NCBI RefSeq assembly: GCF_031143425.1 | Contig: NC_090441.1 | Coordinates: forward strand, 223,258,928-223,322,927 | Length of the DNA: 64,000 nt | DNA from: Pleurodeles waltl | Taxonomy: Eukaryota; Chordata; Amphibia; Caudata; Salamandridae | Direction: 5' to 3' | Part shown: in pieces, positions 1-11,404 of the stretch | Layout: every line of letters begins with the position of its first letter | Position numbering within the stretch: position 1 is the stretch's first letter | The notes under the pieces: generated by a model | Database searches by the model: none | What the model saw: the letters and a program-made list of their open reading frames with translations, nothing else | Told to the model about the DNA's origin: nothing | Position numbers and translations under genes: made by a program

Positions 1-1064
1 TTGGATGGGGGGCTGGAGTGTCACTCTTTTTTCCCTTAGTGGCAGATGCAGTCTTAGGGGAAGGAACAGGAGTTGACTGGGAGCTGGAGGTACTGGGCTG
101 CGGGGTGGGACCTTTCTCTTACCGGTAGGATGGGGGGAGGGGAGGGAAGAGGTCAAGGCAGGAAAGGAAAAGCTTCTTAGGACCAATGGGGCAGGGTGTG
201 GGAGGAGGATTGGGAGTGGAAGTAGAGGGAGAGGTTGTAGGAGGAGGTGGTGTTCTGGACTTGGGTGCAGGTGTATGGACTGTGTGCATGTGTGAGGTAT
301 GTCTGAGTGGGAGCATTTATGTGTCTTTGGAGGGGGCAGACAGGGTGAGAGAGGACAAACAGGATGTGTGTATATATGGTGTGGTGGTGTCTGCAAGTGA
401 GGTGGGTGTACAGCATGAGGTGGTGATGGTGGTGTGTGTGGTGCATATCTGAGTGTATGCTGTTGTGGTGACTGTGGGCAAGGCTGTACAGGTGGCAGGA
501 TCTGGAACTGATGATGCAGTGCATGCAGTTGTGAGTGCTGATGTGACTGTGAGGGAGGAGGAGGGGGCTGTGGCTGTTGTAGTGTGTGCATCTGGGTGTT
601 GGCTGTGTGTGTGCTTGTGGAGTGAAGTGCGGTACCTCTGTTTGTCTGTGCGAGTCCTGTCTGTTTTTTTGTGTGCATGCTTGTCAGATTGTGTGCATGG
701 GATGGGTTGGGGGAGAAGGCTATGGGACTGGGAACAGGTAGTTGGATGGGGGACGGAAGAAACAGGGACACTGGCTACCGTCGGAGAGGACAGAGCCTGA
801 AACAATCTCTGTAAGGCGGCCAAGCCACCGTGAATGCCCTCTAGGAAGGCATTGCATTGCATTGCTGCATCTGGGATGTCAGCGCCCGGATAGCATTCAC
901 TTTGGTTGACTACCCTATAGAGATGCCGCCCGCCAAAGTTAGAATGACCCCCTGTATCTTCAGCTACCGCCAGCAACAGCAACTGTTTCCAGGTCGTGCA
1001 TCCCCAGAGGACAGCCAGTCTTCAGTCTGCACCAGAAGAATGAAGGAATCTCCCTTAAAGTGAA
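1..1064 (-). pseudogene. Decayed relative of the Harbinger Ser/Thr/Pro-rich accessory ORF
   Basis: On the minus strand, reading from about 982 down, the translation has an AFLEGIHGG-type block followed by long Ser/Thr/Pro/His-rich stretches. This matches the order of the intact accessory ORF at 25665-27314 (AYLEGIHSGQAAHQRLF block, then Ser/Thr-rich repeats, then an LGPTKVYLSNLNLF-like block; here IGPKKLFLSCLDLF near 160-190). The reading frame changes near 316, so the gene is broken and runs off the window edge. No transposase or SANT gene accompanies it. It is probably the remnant of a second copy of the large Harbinger family. It has no known biochemical role; the assignment rests only on similarity inside this window. 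Confidence 0.6.
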
Positions 1065-1850
1065 GGAGTCACTTCCCTGCTTCAGCAGGCACCCCGCTGC
1101 TGTGACGACCGGAGGCTTTGGTGCCCTCTCCTGAAGAAGTGTGCGGATCCGGCAACACAGTGGTGGACTGAAGTGGTCCCAACGGTCCTGAAGTCAAGCT
1201 GTCCAACTTTGCCCACACAAGACAGTAACCCCGTCCATCACATGTTTTGCAGTTGTCAAGGCTTGGCTTCCACAAAGTCCTTCGTGCACCATGCACCTCC
1301 GGCCCCCAGCATTCCTTCATGCAATGCATAGCCTCCTGCGTGGTTCTATGGCTCCATGAGTTGCTGAGAGCCCTCTCTGTCTCCGCCTCCAGAGTAGAGG
1401 CCACAAGGTACCTCCTGGTCCTGGGCAGCACCATTTTCTGCTAACCATGAGCTTTGCGTGTGCCAAGGCTTGTTATGGAATCCAGTGACGCAAACCAGAC
1501 TGCAATCATCCATCCAGCATGGGAGATCATCTGCAGCAACCAGGAACCAGCATCCACCTACTGGCTGTTCTTCTTCACTGGTGGTTCTTCTTTTGCACCT
1601 TCTTCCGGGTTAGCAGGGGCTCCTGTTCTCCCTGGACTCTTCAGTGCTTCTTGGACTTGGTCCCCTTCTTCCACAGGTCTACAGGTCTAGGAATCCATTG
1701 TTGCCGTCTCTTCTGGTTCTTGCAAAATCTTCTATCACATGTTCTTATGTGTTCTATGAAAGTTACTGTGATTTACTCCTGCTTTCCTGGGCTCGGGGTA
1801 GGTGCCAGTTGATGTTTCTACTATGATAGAGATATATTATTTTCACTGTT
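1065..1850 (+). repeat. Fragment of a Gmr1-like LTR, reversed
   Basis: This stretch is the reverse complement of the middle of the element A LTR. The blocks around 1200-1240 (complement of the CTGTCTGGAGAGGGGAGGCAAG region) and 1640-1700 (TTGGACTTGGTCCCCTTCTTCC) recur in the opposite sense in the LTRs at 3372-6289 and 11405-14185. The fragment therefore derives from an element copy oriented opposite to A and B. Both LTR ends are missing and no internal coding region adjoins it. Confidence 0.7.
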
Positions 1851-1950
1851 AGCAACACGAGTTGGTGTTGTTTTAATAATACTCTGTGTGGTTATTTTAC
1901 ATGTGCTAAGCAGCAAGATTTGAGTGTTGTAATAAAGGAGTTTTAAGCAT

Positions 1951-2310
1951 GATGACAATCATTATGAAACTGACCAGGACCGCGATGGCAGTCTGACAGC
2001 CACATTAAGATCGTAGCGGTTGCGCAACAGTTGGACTGCCAGCACTGCCACTTCTCCTCTAATGGAGGGGCTGGCGGTGCTGGTGGTGCTGGCTGTCCTA
2101 ATCCGCCAAGGCAGGACTGCCCTGGGGATTACGAGTCCCTTCTCCGCTGGCAATTACAGGCTGGTGGAAACTCTGGTTCCGCCTGCAGAACCAGCAGGAA
2201 ACATATAATGGGACCTGCAGGAAGGGGACTGCACTGGTGGTAACCTGACCACTGGTTCTCAGTGGACGGCCTTTTCCATCCGCCAAAGTTGTAATTAGGC
2301 CCAAAGGGTC
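1951..2310. mobile_element. Degenerate Harbinger-like MITE
   Basis: The left edge (CAATCATTATGAAACTGACC) resembles the TIR of the 22856-32309 element. The right edge reads inward as GGCCTAATTACAACTTTGGC. GGCGGT- and GACCGC-type motifs are frequent inside, as in Harbinger ends of this genome. There is no coding capacity. The ends have diverged from each other, so the boundaries are approximate. Confidence 0.4.
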
Positions 2311-2640
2311 TTTCTCTTAGTGGATTGTTTGTGTGTGAAATTATAAAGCATGAAATTGGATTTGAATTACAGCTGCATCCCTGAACACTTTGTAAGGGGC
2401 TGTAAGTAAACCAGACAGCAGAGGACACCACATCAACTATTAATTGAGTGGGTTTGTGTGGGATTATAATGACCTCTTCTTTCATATTCAAGAGTTGATG
2501 GGCTGAATTAACCTCAGGCATCTGCAGGTGTGAAAGCAAACCTAGTAGAAATAAGCAAGCAAATTAGTCTATGCAACAAGTTGAGGTACCACAATCAACT
2601 TTATATTGAGACACTGCTGGGATGAGAAATTGGGTTGTTG
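2311..2640. other. Unassigned sequence, no feature seen
   Basis: AT-rich single-copy-looking sequence between a MITE and a family C fragment. I see no coding exon, tandem structure or terminal repeat. Confidence 0.5.
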
Positions 2641-3230
2641 GTTAAATGGGGTGTGATCCCTGATCAAGTAACAACACAACCCCTTGCAGGGTGAGCCACA
2701 ACAAATCACTAAATTAGCCTTAGTGCTTAACACTGGATAGCTTGGCACAAAAAGCAGTCAGGCTTAACTCATATCCTATGTGTAAAGTACACAAACAGTA
2801 ATAAAGTGAAAACACAACAGAAGAAAAATCTGAAACTAATTTAGAAAAATAGAATACATTTTAATAAATAATTTGACACAAAAATGACAAAAATGTAATC
2901 AGTAGATGTTTTAAAGTTTTAGGAGAAACTAGCAAATAAAAGATCAAAGCATCAACTGTGTACATCCAGTCACGTGAGACTGTTTGAAAGTCGAAAAATA
3001 TGGCCGACCACAACAGAGCGCGGTTTAGATGCAAGAAGTGGATTGGGCCTGGTCAGTTTTTTCCAGTGAGAAAGGTTTTCTGAGAAAGTGAGGTTCAGCA
3101 GGGCAAGGCTACAGGAGATGTCTGAGGAAGAAGCATCATCTTTGGATAGCCTTGGGTCTAAGCCTTGGTGGGCATTTTTACGTTTGGATTAGGACCTCAT
3201 TAAAAGGCTGGGGGTCTTGAGGCCACTAGC
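2641..3230 (-). repeat. Family C LTR-like repeat, first fragment
   Basis: The segment has a run of landmarks (GGATAGCTTGGCAC, AGCAGTCAGGCTTAACT, then AT-rich sequence) similar to 54410-54700, and continues logically into 14576-15950 and 20605-20900. I read these as one long non-coding LTR-like repeat cut up by later insertions. No ORF of this family is in the window. The family name is only a label for this annotation; membership partly relies on remembered salamander repeats. Confidence 0.45.
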
Positions 3231-3371
3231 CTCTCAGTGGCAGTCAGACCGCCACACTCCAGGAGGTCTCACCACCAGGGGACCGCTGTCACCACCAGGA
3301 ACAAGGTTCCCTCTGGGTGGCGGCCGTCGGAGTCGTAGTCAGCCATGGCAGCTCTGAGTTTAGGGCACCGT
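3231..3371. repeat. GC-rich repeat, left part, split by element A
   Basis: Short sequence rich in GACCGCCAC and GGCGGCCG motifs that continues at 14186 beyond element A. The 5-bp ACCGT at 3367-3371 is repeated at 14186-14190 and is the target-site duplication of element A. Confidence 0.5.
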
Positions 3372-6289
3372 TGTAGGAGGCTGTCCTGGCTTATAGTGCG
3401 TACCTTGTGGTACTTACACCTTGTGCCAGGTCCAGTTATCCCTTATTAGTAGTTTAGTAGTGTTCTAGCAGCTTAGGCTGATAGAAGTAGCTACAGCAGA
3501 GCAGCTTAGGCTGAACTAGGAGACAGGCAAAGCTCCTACTATACCACTTATATCATATAGGTACTGTATCATAAGAAACACATTACTCAGGGTTACTAAA
3601 AATAAAGATACTTTATTTTAGTGACAATGTGCCAAAAATATCTCAGAGGATATACTCCCTTAGGAGGTAAGTAAAATACACAAAATACCAAAATCAGGTA
3701 AGTAAACAGTTAGAAAAATAGTGCAAACACGGTAGAATACAATAGGATGCAAGAGGCCTAGGGGGCAACACAAACCATCTACTATGAAAGTGGAATGCAA
3801 ACCACAAATGGAGGGTCGCTGGGAGTTTAAGAAAACACTAAGGGTGTCCAAGATACCCCACCCCAAGACCCTGGAAAGTAGGAGTAAAGTACTACTATTT
3901 CCCCAGAAACACAGTAAACTTGTGATAGAGAATTTTGCAAAGACCACAACAGACTGCAAAGCACTGAAGACGGATGGATTTCTGGACCTGAGGACCTGCA
4001 AAGGAAGGAGACCAAGTCCAAGAGTCGTGAAAGTGTCCAGGGGGGTCAGGTGCCCACTAACCCCCGGATGAAGGTGCAAAATGGCTGCCTCTGGGTGGAA
4101 GAAGCTGAAGATTCTCCAGCAACGAAAGGTGCTAGGAACATTTCCTTCATGCAGAAGATGTCCCATGGAGTGCAGGAGGATGCAGAGGTGTTTCTTTGGC
4201 AAAGACCACAAATAAGCCTTGCTAGCTGCAAAAGTCTTGGTTAAAGAAAAAGGGTGCTGCCCGGGCCGAGGAAGGACCAGGATGTCGCCACTTGGGAGAT
4301 GAGACAGATGGGGCCCTCAGCAACGTAGAAAGCCCATGCACAAGAAGGTAGCACCCGCAGAAGTACTTGAACATGGGTTCAACAAGTATGAACACGGTGG
4401 TTGTCTCAACACTACAAAAGAGGGTACTACAAAACGGGAGATCAACTCAGGGAGCTGAGCATTGCAGGACAGAGTGCTGGGGACCTAGGCTTGGCTGTGC
4501 ATGAAGAACTTTGTGAAAATAAGCAGAGAAGCCCTTGCAGCTGCAGTTCGCACGGCACACAAGATTACTGTCTGGAGAGGGGAGGCAAGGACTTACCTCC
4601 TCCAAATTTGGACAGTTGGACCACTGGATAGTCTGGGTCCCTTGGAGCCACCACCTGTGTTCCAGGGGCCACGCTCATCAGAATTAGAAGGGTCCCAGAG
4701 TACCAGTGATGCTGAAGTTTGGTGCCTGCTGAAGCAGGGGGAAGATTCCGTCGACCCACTGGAGATTTCTTTGTGGCTTTCAGTGCGGGATGAAGGCAGG
4801 CAGCCCCCAAAGCATGCACCACCAGGAAACAGTTGAGAAAGCCAGCAGAATTAGGCGCTACAATGTTGCTGGCAGTCTTCTTGCTACTTTGTTGCAGTTT
4901 TGCAGTCAGCTGTCGATCCTTGGCAGAAGTCGAAGAAAGACGTGCAGAGGAACTCTGGTGAATTCTTGCAAGTTGTTATCTGAGGAAAAGCCCACAGGAG
5001 AGACCCTAAATAGCCCTCAGAAGAGGATTGGCCATTTAGTCAGGTAAGCACCTATCAGGAAGGGGCTCTGACGTCACCTGCTGGCACTGGCCACTCAGAG
5101 GCCTCCAGAGTGCCCTCACACCTCTAGATCCAAGATGGCAGAGGTCTGGGACACACTGGAGGAGCACTGGGGAACCACCACTGGTGTGGTGTTGGACAGG
5201 GGAGTGGTCACTCCCCTTTCCTTTGTCCAGTTTCGTGCCAGAGCAGGGACTGGGGGGTTCCCTGAACCAGTGTAGACTGGCTTATGCAAGGAGGGCACCA
5301 TCTGTGCCCTTCAAATCATTTACAGAGGCTGGGAAAGGATTCTCCACCCCAGCCTTTAACACCTATTTCCAAAGGGAGATGGTGTAACACCATCTCTCAG
5401 AGGAAATTCTTTAATCTGCCTTCATAGGACTGGGCTGCCCAGACCCCAGGAGGGCAGAACCCTGTCTGTGGGGTGGCAGCAGCGGTATCTGCAGAGAAAA
5501 CCCCAGAGAGCTAGTTTGGCATTACCCGGGGTCCATAGTGGAGCCCCAGGGATGCATGGGATTGGCACCCCAATACCAGATTTGGCATGGGGGACAATCC
5601 CATGATCTTAGACATGTTACATGGCCATATTCGGAGTTACCATTGTGAAGCTACATATAGGTATTGACATATATGTAGTGCAGGCGTGTAATGGTGTCCC
5701 CGCACTCACAAATTCTGGGGAAATGGTCCTGAACTATGTGGGTGCACCTTTGCTGGTGCAAGGGTGCCCTCAATCTTAGTAACTTTGCACCTAACCTTCA
5801 GCAAGAAAAGGCTATAAGTATTGGTGACTTATAAGTTACTTAAGTGCAGTGAAAATGGCTGTGAAATAACATGTCCGTTATTTCACTCAGACTGCAGTGG
5901 CAGTTCTGTGTAAGATTTGTCTGAGCTCCCTATGGGTGGCAAAAGAAATGCTGCAGCCCATAGGGATCTCCTGGAACCCCAATACCCTGGGTACCTAGGT
6001 ACCATATACTAGAGAATTATAAGGGTGTTCCAGTGTGCCAATCAGAATTGGTAAAAATTGTCACTAGCCTATAGTGACAACTTTAAAGGCAGAGAGAGCG
6101 TAAGCCCTGAGGCTCTGATTAGCAGAGCCTCAGTGATACAGTTAGTCACTACACAGCTACACACATTCAGGCCACAAACTATGAGCACTGGGGTCCTGGC
6201 TGGCAGGATCCCAGTGAGATAGGCAAAAACAACTTACAAAGATGTAAAAATGGGGGTAACATTGCCAGGCAAGATGGTACTTTCCTACA
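3372..6289 (-). repeat. Element A 3' LTR
   Basis: About 2.9 kb, beginning TGTAGG and ending CCTACA on the plus strand, a 6-bp terminal inverted repeat. It lies downstream of pol in the minus-strand reading. A minus-strand polypurine stretch adjoins it at 6290-6297 (complement of ACCCCCCT). Confidence 0.9.
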
Positions 6290-6317
6290 CACCCCCCTCA
6301 AACGGGGGGCAATAAGG

Positions 6318-9300
6318 CTATCCTTGCCCATATGAGTTTTCATTGTCTAAGTGGAAATATCTGGAGAGGCCATCTGCATTGGAGTGGCTACTCCCAGGTC
6401 TATGTTCCACTGTATAGTCCATTCTCTGTAGGGAGATGCACCACCTCAAAAATTTAGGGTTTTCACCTTTCATTTGTTTAAACCATAATAGAGGTTTGTG
6501 GTCTGTCTGAACAATAAAGTGAGTACCAAACAGATATGGTCTCAACTTTTTCAGGGCCCAGACCACCCCAAAGGCCTCCGTCTCTATGATGGACCAACAC
6601 TTTTCTCCAGGGGTCATCCTCCTGCTGAGAAAAAGCAACAGGTTGATCCTGGCACTCAGTGTTAGGCTGTGATAGAACTGCACCTACCTCCAATTCAGAA
6701 GCATCAGTCTGGACTATGAATTTCTTGGAGTAACAAGGGCTTTTTAGGACAGTTGCAGAGTACATGGCCTGTTTGAGCTCATCAAAAGCCTTTTGCTAGC
6801 TAGCTGTCCATAATACCTTTTTAGGCATCTTTTTGGATGTGAGGTCATTAAGAGGGGCAGCAATGGTGCCATAGTTCTTAATGAACCTCCTATAGTACCC
6901 TGAGGCCTAAGAAGGCTTACACCTGGGTTTGAGTTGTAGGGGGAGACTATTCCATAATGGTCTGGACCTTCCCCTGCAGTGGTGCAATCTGTTCTCCACT
7001 TACCAGGTGGCCCAGATACACCACTTTCCCCTGTCCTGTCTGGCACTTTGAAGCCTTGATAGTGAGGCCTGCCTTTTGCACGGCCTCCAAAACTTTCCAC
7101 AGGTGGGCCAGGTGGTCATCCCAAGTGGAGCTAAAGACAGCTATATCATCTAGGTATGCTGCACTAAAGGCTTACAATCCTTGGAGGACTGTATTCACCA
7201 ACCTCTGAAAAGTGTCAGGTTCATTTTTCAATCCAAAGGGCATAACAGTGAACTGATAGTGCCCTCCAATGGTTGAAAATGCTGTTTTAGGTTTAGCATC
7301 TTATGACAACTTAATCTGCCAATACCCTGCATTTAAGTCAAAAGTGCTTAGATCCTTGCCATAAGCCAGTGTATCTATTCGTTCATCTTCTCTGGGTATA
7401 GGGTGAGCATCAGTTTTGGTTACTTGATTGAGACCCCTATAGTCCACACAACACCTCATTTCTATTTTAACATCTTTACTGTGAGGTTTGGGGACAAGCA
7501 CCACTGGGCTAGCCCAGGGCCTTTCAGAAGGTTCAATCACTCCTAGATCTAACATTTTCTGTACCGCTTGTTTGATGCAATCTCTGACATGGTCAGGCTG
7601 CCTATAAATCTTGCTTTTGACAGATAGACTCCAGTGTCGATTATGTCCTTGCACCAGGTAGTTCTACCTGGGATCAGTGAGAAGAGGTCAGAGAACTGAT
7701 CCAACAGATTTATGCAACTGACCTTCTGCTCAGCAGTCAGACAGTCTGCAAGCACAACTCCCCCCACTAAGCCATAAGCTTCAGTGGTGGAGAAGAGGTC
7801 AGGGAGAGGATCACTCTCTTCTTCCTGCCCCTTATCAGTGGCCATGAGCAGGGTTACGTCAGCCCTGTCATAATAAGGTTTCAGGCAGTTGACATGAAAC
7901 ACCCTAAGGGGACTTCTGGCAGTACCCAGGTCTACCAAATAGGTGACCTCACCTTTTTTCTCCACTATGAGATGGGGTCCACTCCATTTGTCCTTGAGTG
8001 CTCTTGGGGCCACAGGCTCCAATACCAACACCCTCTGTCCTGTGGGGTACTGAGTCAGGACAGCCTTCTGGTCATGCCATTGCTTTTAGAGCTCTTGGCT
8101 GGCCTGAAGGTTTTTACTGGCCTTTTTCATGTACTCAGCCATTCAGGATCTTAGGCCAAGTTCTTAATCCACAATGTCTTGATTGGGAGCTTTTAAAGTT
8201 TTTTCCCAACCCTCCTTTACAAGTGTAAGGGGACCTCTCACAGAGTGCCCAAAGAGGAGTTCAAAGGGGCAAAAGCCCACTCCTTATGGGGTACCTTCCT
8301 AAAAGGAAAAAGAGGCATGGTAACAGGACATCCCATCTACTCCTGAGTTGTTCAGGGAGTCACATGATCATACCTTTGAGAGTTTTATTAAACATCTCAA
8401 CCAGACCATTTGTCTGGGGATGAGAGGGAGTAGTGAACTTGTAAGTTACACCACACTCCTTCCACATAGCTTTGAGGTATGCAGACATAAAGTTACTACC
8501 TCTGTCTGACACCACTTCTTTAGGGAAACCCACTCTCGAAAATATTCCCAGGAGGGTTTTTGCCACTGTAGGAGCTGTAGTGGTCCTTAAGGGTATAGCT
8601 TCAGGATACCTAGTGGCATGGTCCAATACCACAAGGATAAACCTATTGCCTGAAGCTATTGGAGGGTCAAGGGAGCCAACAATGTCAACCCCTACCTTCT
8701 CAAAGGGCACCCCAACCACTGTAAGTAAAATTAAGGGGGCCTTAGGTGTTCCCTCAGTCTTGCCACTGGCTTGCAGGTCACACAGGAGCAACAAAACTCC
8801 TTAGTGTCCTCTGACATATGAGGCTAGTGAAACAATGGCACAAGTCTGTCCCAAGTTTTACTCTGGCCCAAATGCCCAGCCAAAGCAATATCATAGGCCA
8901 AAGTCAGAAAAAAACACCCTATACTGCAAAGGGATGACACATCTCCTGGCAGCTCCAGGTTTAGGGTCCCTTGACTCAGTGTAGAGGAGGTTATCTTACC
9001 AATAGACAATATGGCTATCAGTGATATCCCCATTCTGCTGTTTGACAGCTTGCTGTCTTAAACTCTCTACTGTGGGACAGGTCTGCTTTGTAACACTCAG
9101 CTCTTCTCTAGGAGGCCCCCCTGCACCCAAAAGCTCAGCAGTGTCTACTGCCAGCTCATCTGGTGTAGGTTCTGCACAGGGAGAGGGTTTCTCTTCCTCT
9201 AAAGTGGAATCTTCTTGAGAGGGAGGGATAGTGGGCAAGGATTTACCCTTTCTACACCTAGCTTTTGGGAGCACTTGGTCCATTTTTCCAGTATCCAAGT

Positions 9301-9688
9301 TTCCCTGACCTTCTTGCTTCTGTGCGTGAGCCCTTGTGAGAGCAAAGATATGCCCTGGAATGCCCAGCATTTCTGCATGAGCCTCCAACTCCACTTCAGC
9401 CCAAGCTGATGTCTCCAAATCATTGCCTAGTAAGCAGTCTACAGGTACATCAGTGGCTACCACAACTTTCTTTGAACCAGTAACCCCCCCACCCCCCCAG
9501 TTGAGATTCACAACAGCCATGGGGTGGCCAGGAGTGTTGTTATGAGCATCAGCAACTTGGTACTGCTGAACCAGCTTCTCAATCACCATAGTGACACTGG
9601 CTCCTGTATCCCTGTAGGCCTCATCCTCAACACCATTTATTAGGGGAAGTTGCTTATACTTACCCATATTAAGGGGACAAGCAACCAA
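6318..9688 (-). pseudogene. pol: Element A pol: protease, integrase, RT, RNase H (broken)
   Basis: The order on the minus strand is a protease region with DTGAS (near 9615) and LLGNDLE; an integrase core with VVSDRGSNFMSAYLKAMW and PQTNGLVE around 8400-8560; an integrase C-terminal region with DKWSGPH (about 7980); an RT region with CVDYRGLN and STFDLNAGYW (about 7320-7450); and RNase H with VQTDHKPLLW and NADGLSRYF (6340-6500). These pieces lie in different frames, separated by stops and indels near 6700, 7250, 7600, 8200 and 8850, so no functional polyprotein can be made. The integrase zinc-binding CX2C pair is still readable here (about 8780), unlike in element B. The frame is continuous through the G-rich stretch near 9480-9500 where element B shifts frame. 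Confidence 0.9.
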
Positions 9689-11170
9689 GGTGGCAAAGTC
9701 AATACTAAAACAGCCTCTGTGGTCTCCCTAACAAGACCAACCCCAACTACATTACCATTGGTGAGCCCAGCTACACCCTTTGATTGGATGTTTGTAGTAT
9801 TCTTCCCACCACCACTGCTATTACTAGGGTCACTAGAGGACGCAGTTGGGGTTGTGGTAGTGGGAGCCTTGGTGTTTTTCTTTGGACAACTGGAATCACT
9901 TTTACATAAATACCACCATGGCTTCTTTGATTGTTTGAAGAGGATTTGGACCCACCTCCCCAAGAGGATTTTTGTGGGCCTGATGAAGACTCAGAGTCCT
10001 TTTTATCTTTGTCCCCACCCTTGTCAGAAGACTTACCATCCTTCTTCTTGCCTTCCTTGTCACCACCTATATGAGCTTTTCTACTCACTGTTGTTCGGAC
10101 CCATTTGTCTGCCTTCTTTCCCAATTCTTGGGGAGAGGTCCGATCTGAGTCACCAAGTACTGATGTTACAAATCAGACACACAATTATTGAAAATATGCT
10201 TGCTCAAAATAAGATTATATAGGCTTTCATAGTCAGTCACCTTAATACCATGTAACCATCCCTCCAAGGCCTTAACTGAACAGTCTACAAAGTTTGTCCA
10301 GTGTTGAGAGGACTCTTTTCTGGTATCTCTGACCTTTATCCTGTATTGTTCAGTGGTTAAGCCAAATCCATCCAAGCGTGCATCCTTCAAAACTTTGTCA
10401 TTATTGGCATCACTTTCTCTAACAGTAAGGAGCCTATCCCTACCCTTTCCAGTGAAAGATGACCGCAAGATAGCAACCCACTGCCTTTGAGGGACCAACT
10501 GTACCATACAGGCCCTCTCAAGTGCAGAAAACCACTTGTTTATATCATCCCCCTCTTTGTAAGGGGGGCCATTTGTGCAGGTTCCTTGAATCTCTTTCCT
10601 TAACAGGGTGACTATCAAGAATACTGCTGCTGCCACCAGGGGGAACTAATCCCAACTTCTGTCTTTCCCGCTCTACATCTAGAGACTCCGTGTCTAAGGC
10701 CAACTGCTGCTGTCTCAGCTTTAGTCTGTGTTATCCTCAGGGTGGGAGGCATGGGAATTATGTGGCACAGAGGTGATGTGGGAATGGGCAGAAGTGGACC
10801 TATCTCTAACTACCTGAACTCTAGTTTCCTGGCCTTTTGGAGTGAAATGTGCCTTACTAGTGTGTGGCCCCCTCCCACTACCAGCTTCACTAGAGGGCCT
10901 GTTAGTAGAAAGGTCTTTGGAAGTACCCTCCCCAGAATCCTCAGGGCTCTCCCCTGATTCTACCTGGGTACACTCCTCCTCTACCTCCTGATCTTGGGTT
11001 CGACCAGACTGGTTCCTGTCACTTTCAAGCAAAAGACTAAGGAGAAGATCTTTGGTAGGGTTCTTACCAATCCCTAAACTTATTTCTATGCAGAGACCCC
11101 TCAAACTTTTAAAGTTTAAGTTGTCATAAGCTGTCTGTACAACTTTGAGAGTGGTCTCTACTACAGACAT
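9640..11170 (-). pseudogene. gag: Element A gag (broken)
   Basis: The minus-strand start at 11170 (MSVVETTLKVVQTAYDNLNF) corresponds to the gag N terminus of element B (AYDNLSW, SLCIERGLS). A capsid region follows at 10166-10600 with PYKEGDDINKWFSALERACM and TTEQYRIKVRDTRKESS, then a Lys/Asp/Ser-rich linker and a nucleocapsid region at 9640-10124. The reading frame is interrupted at about 10640-10720, 10125-10165 and near 9900, where the zinc knuckle is damaged. In intact relatives this protein assembles the cytoplasmic virus-like particle. Confidence 0.88.
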
Positions 11171-11404
11171 TGTTGCAAGAAAAGAGTTTAGGAGAGAGAG
11201 AAAAAGTTTAGCAAACTTTTAAGGAAAGAGAAAAATGTTTTAAACTTTTCTGAAACTTTTTAGAAAGTTGTTAGCGAGAAAGTAAAACTGTTTATGTTAA
11301 CTGTGTATATTTCTAAGTATTTAGAATATGGTTTCCTTATGAAAAGCACCAATGACAAAGTGGTAAAGCAGTTACAAGTACTTATCCCACCGCTGCACCA
11401 CCAA

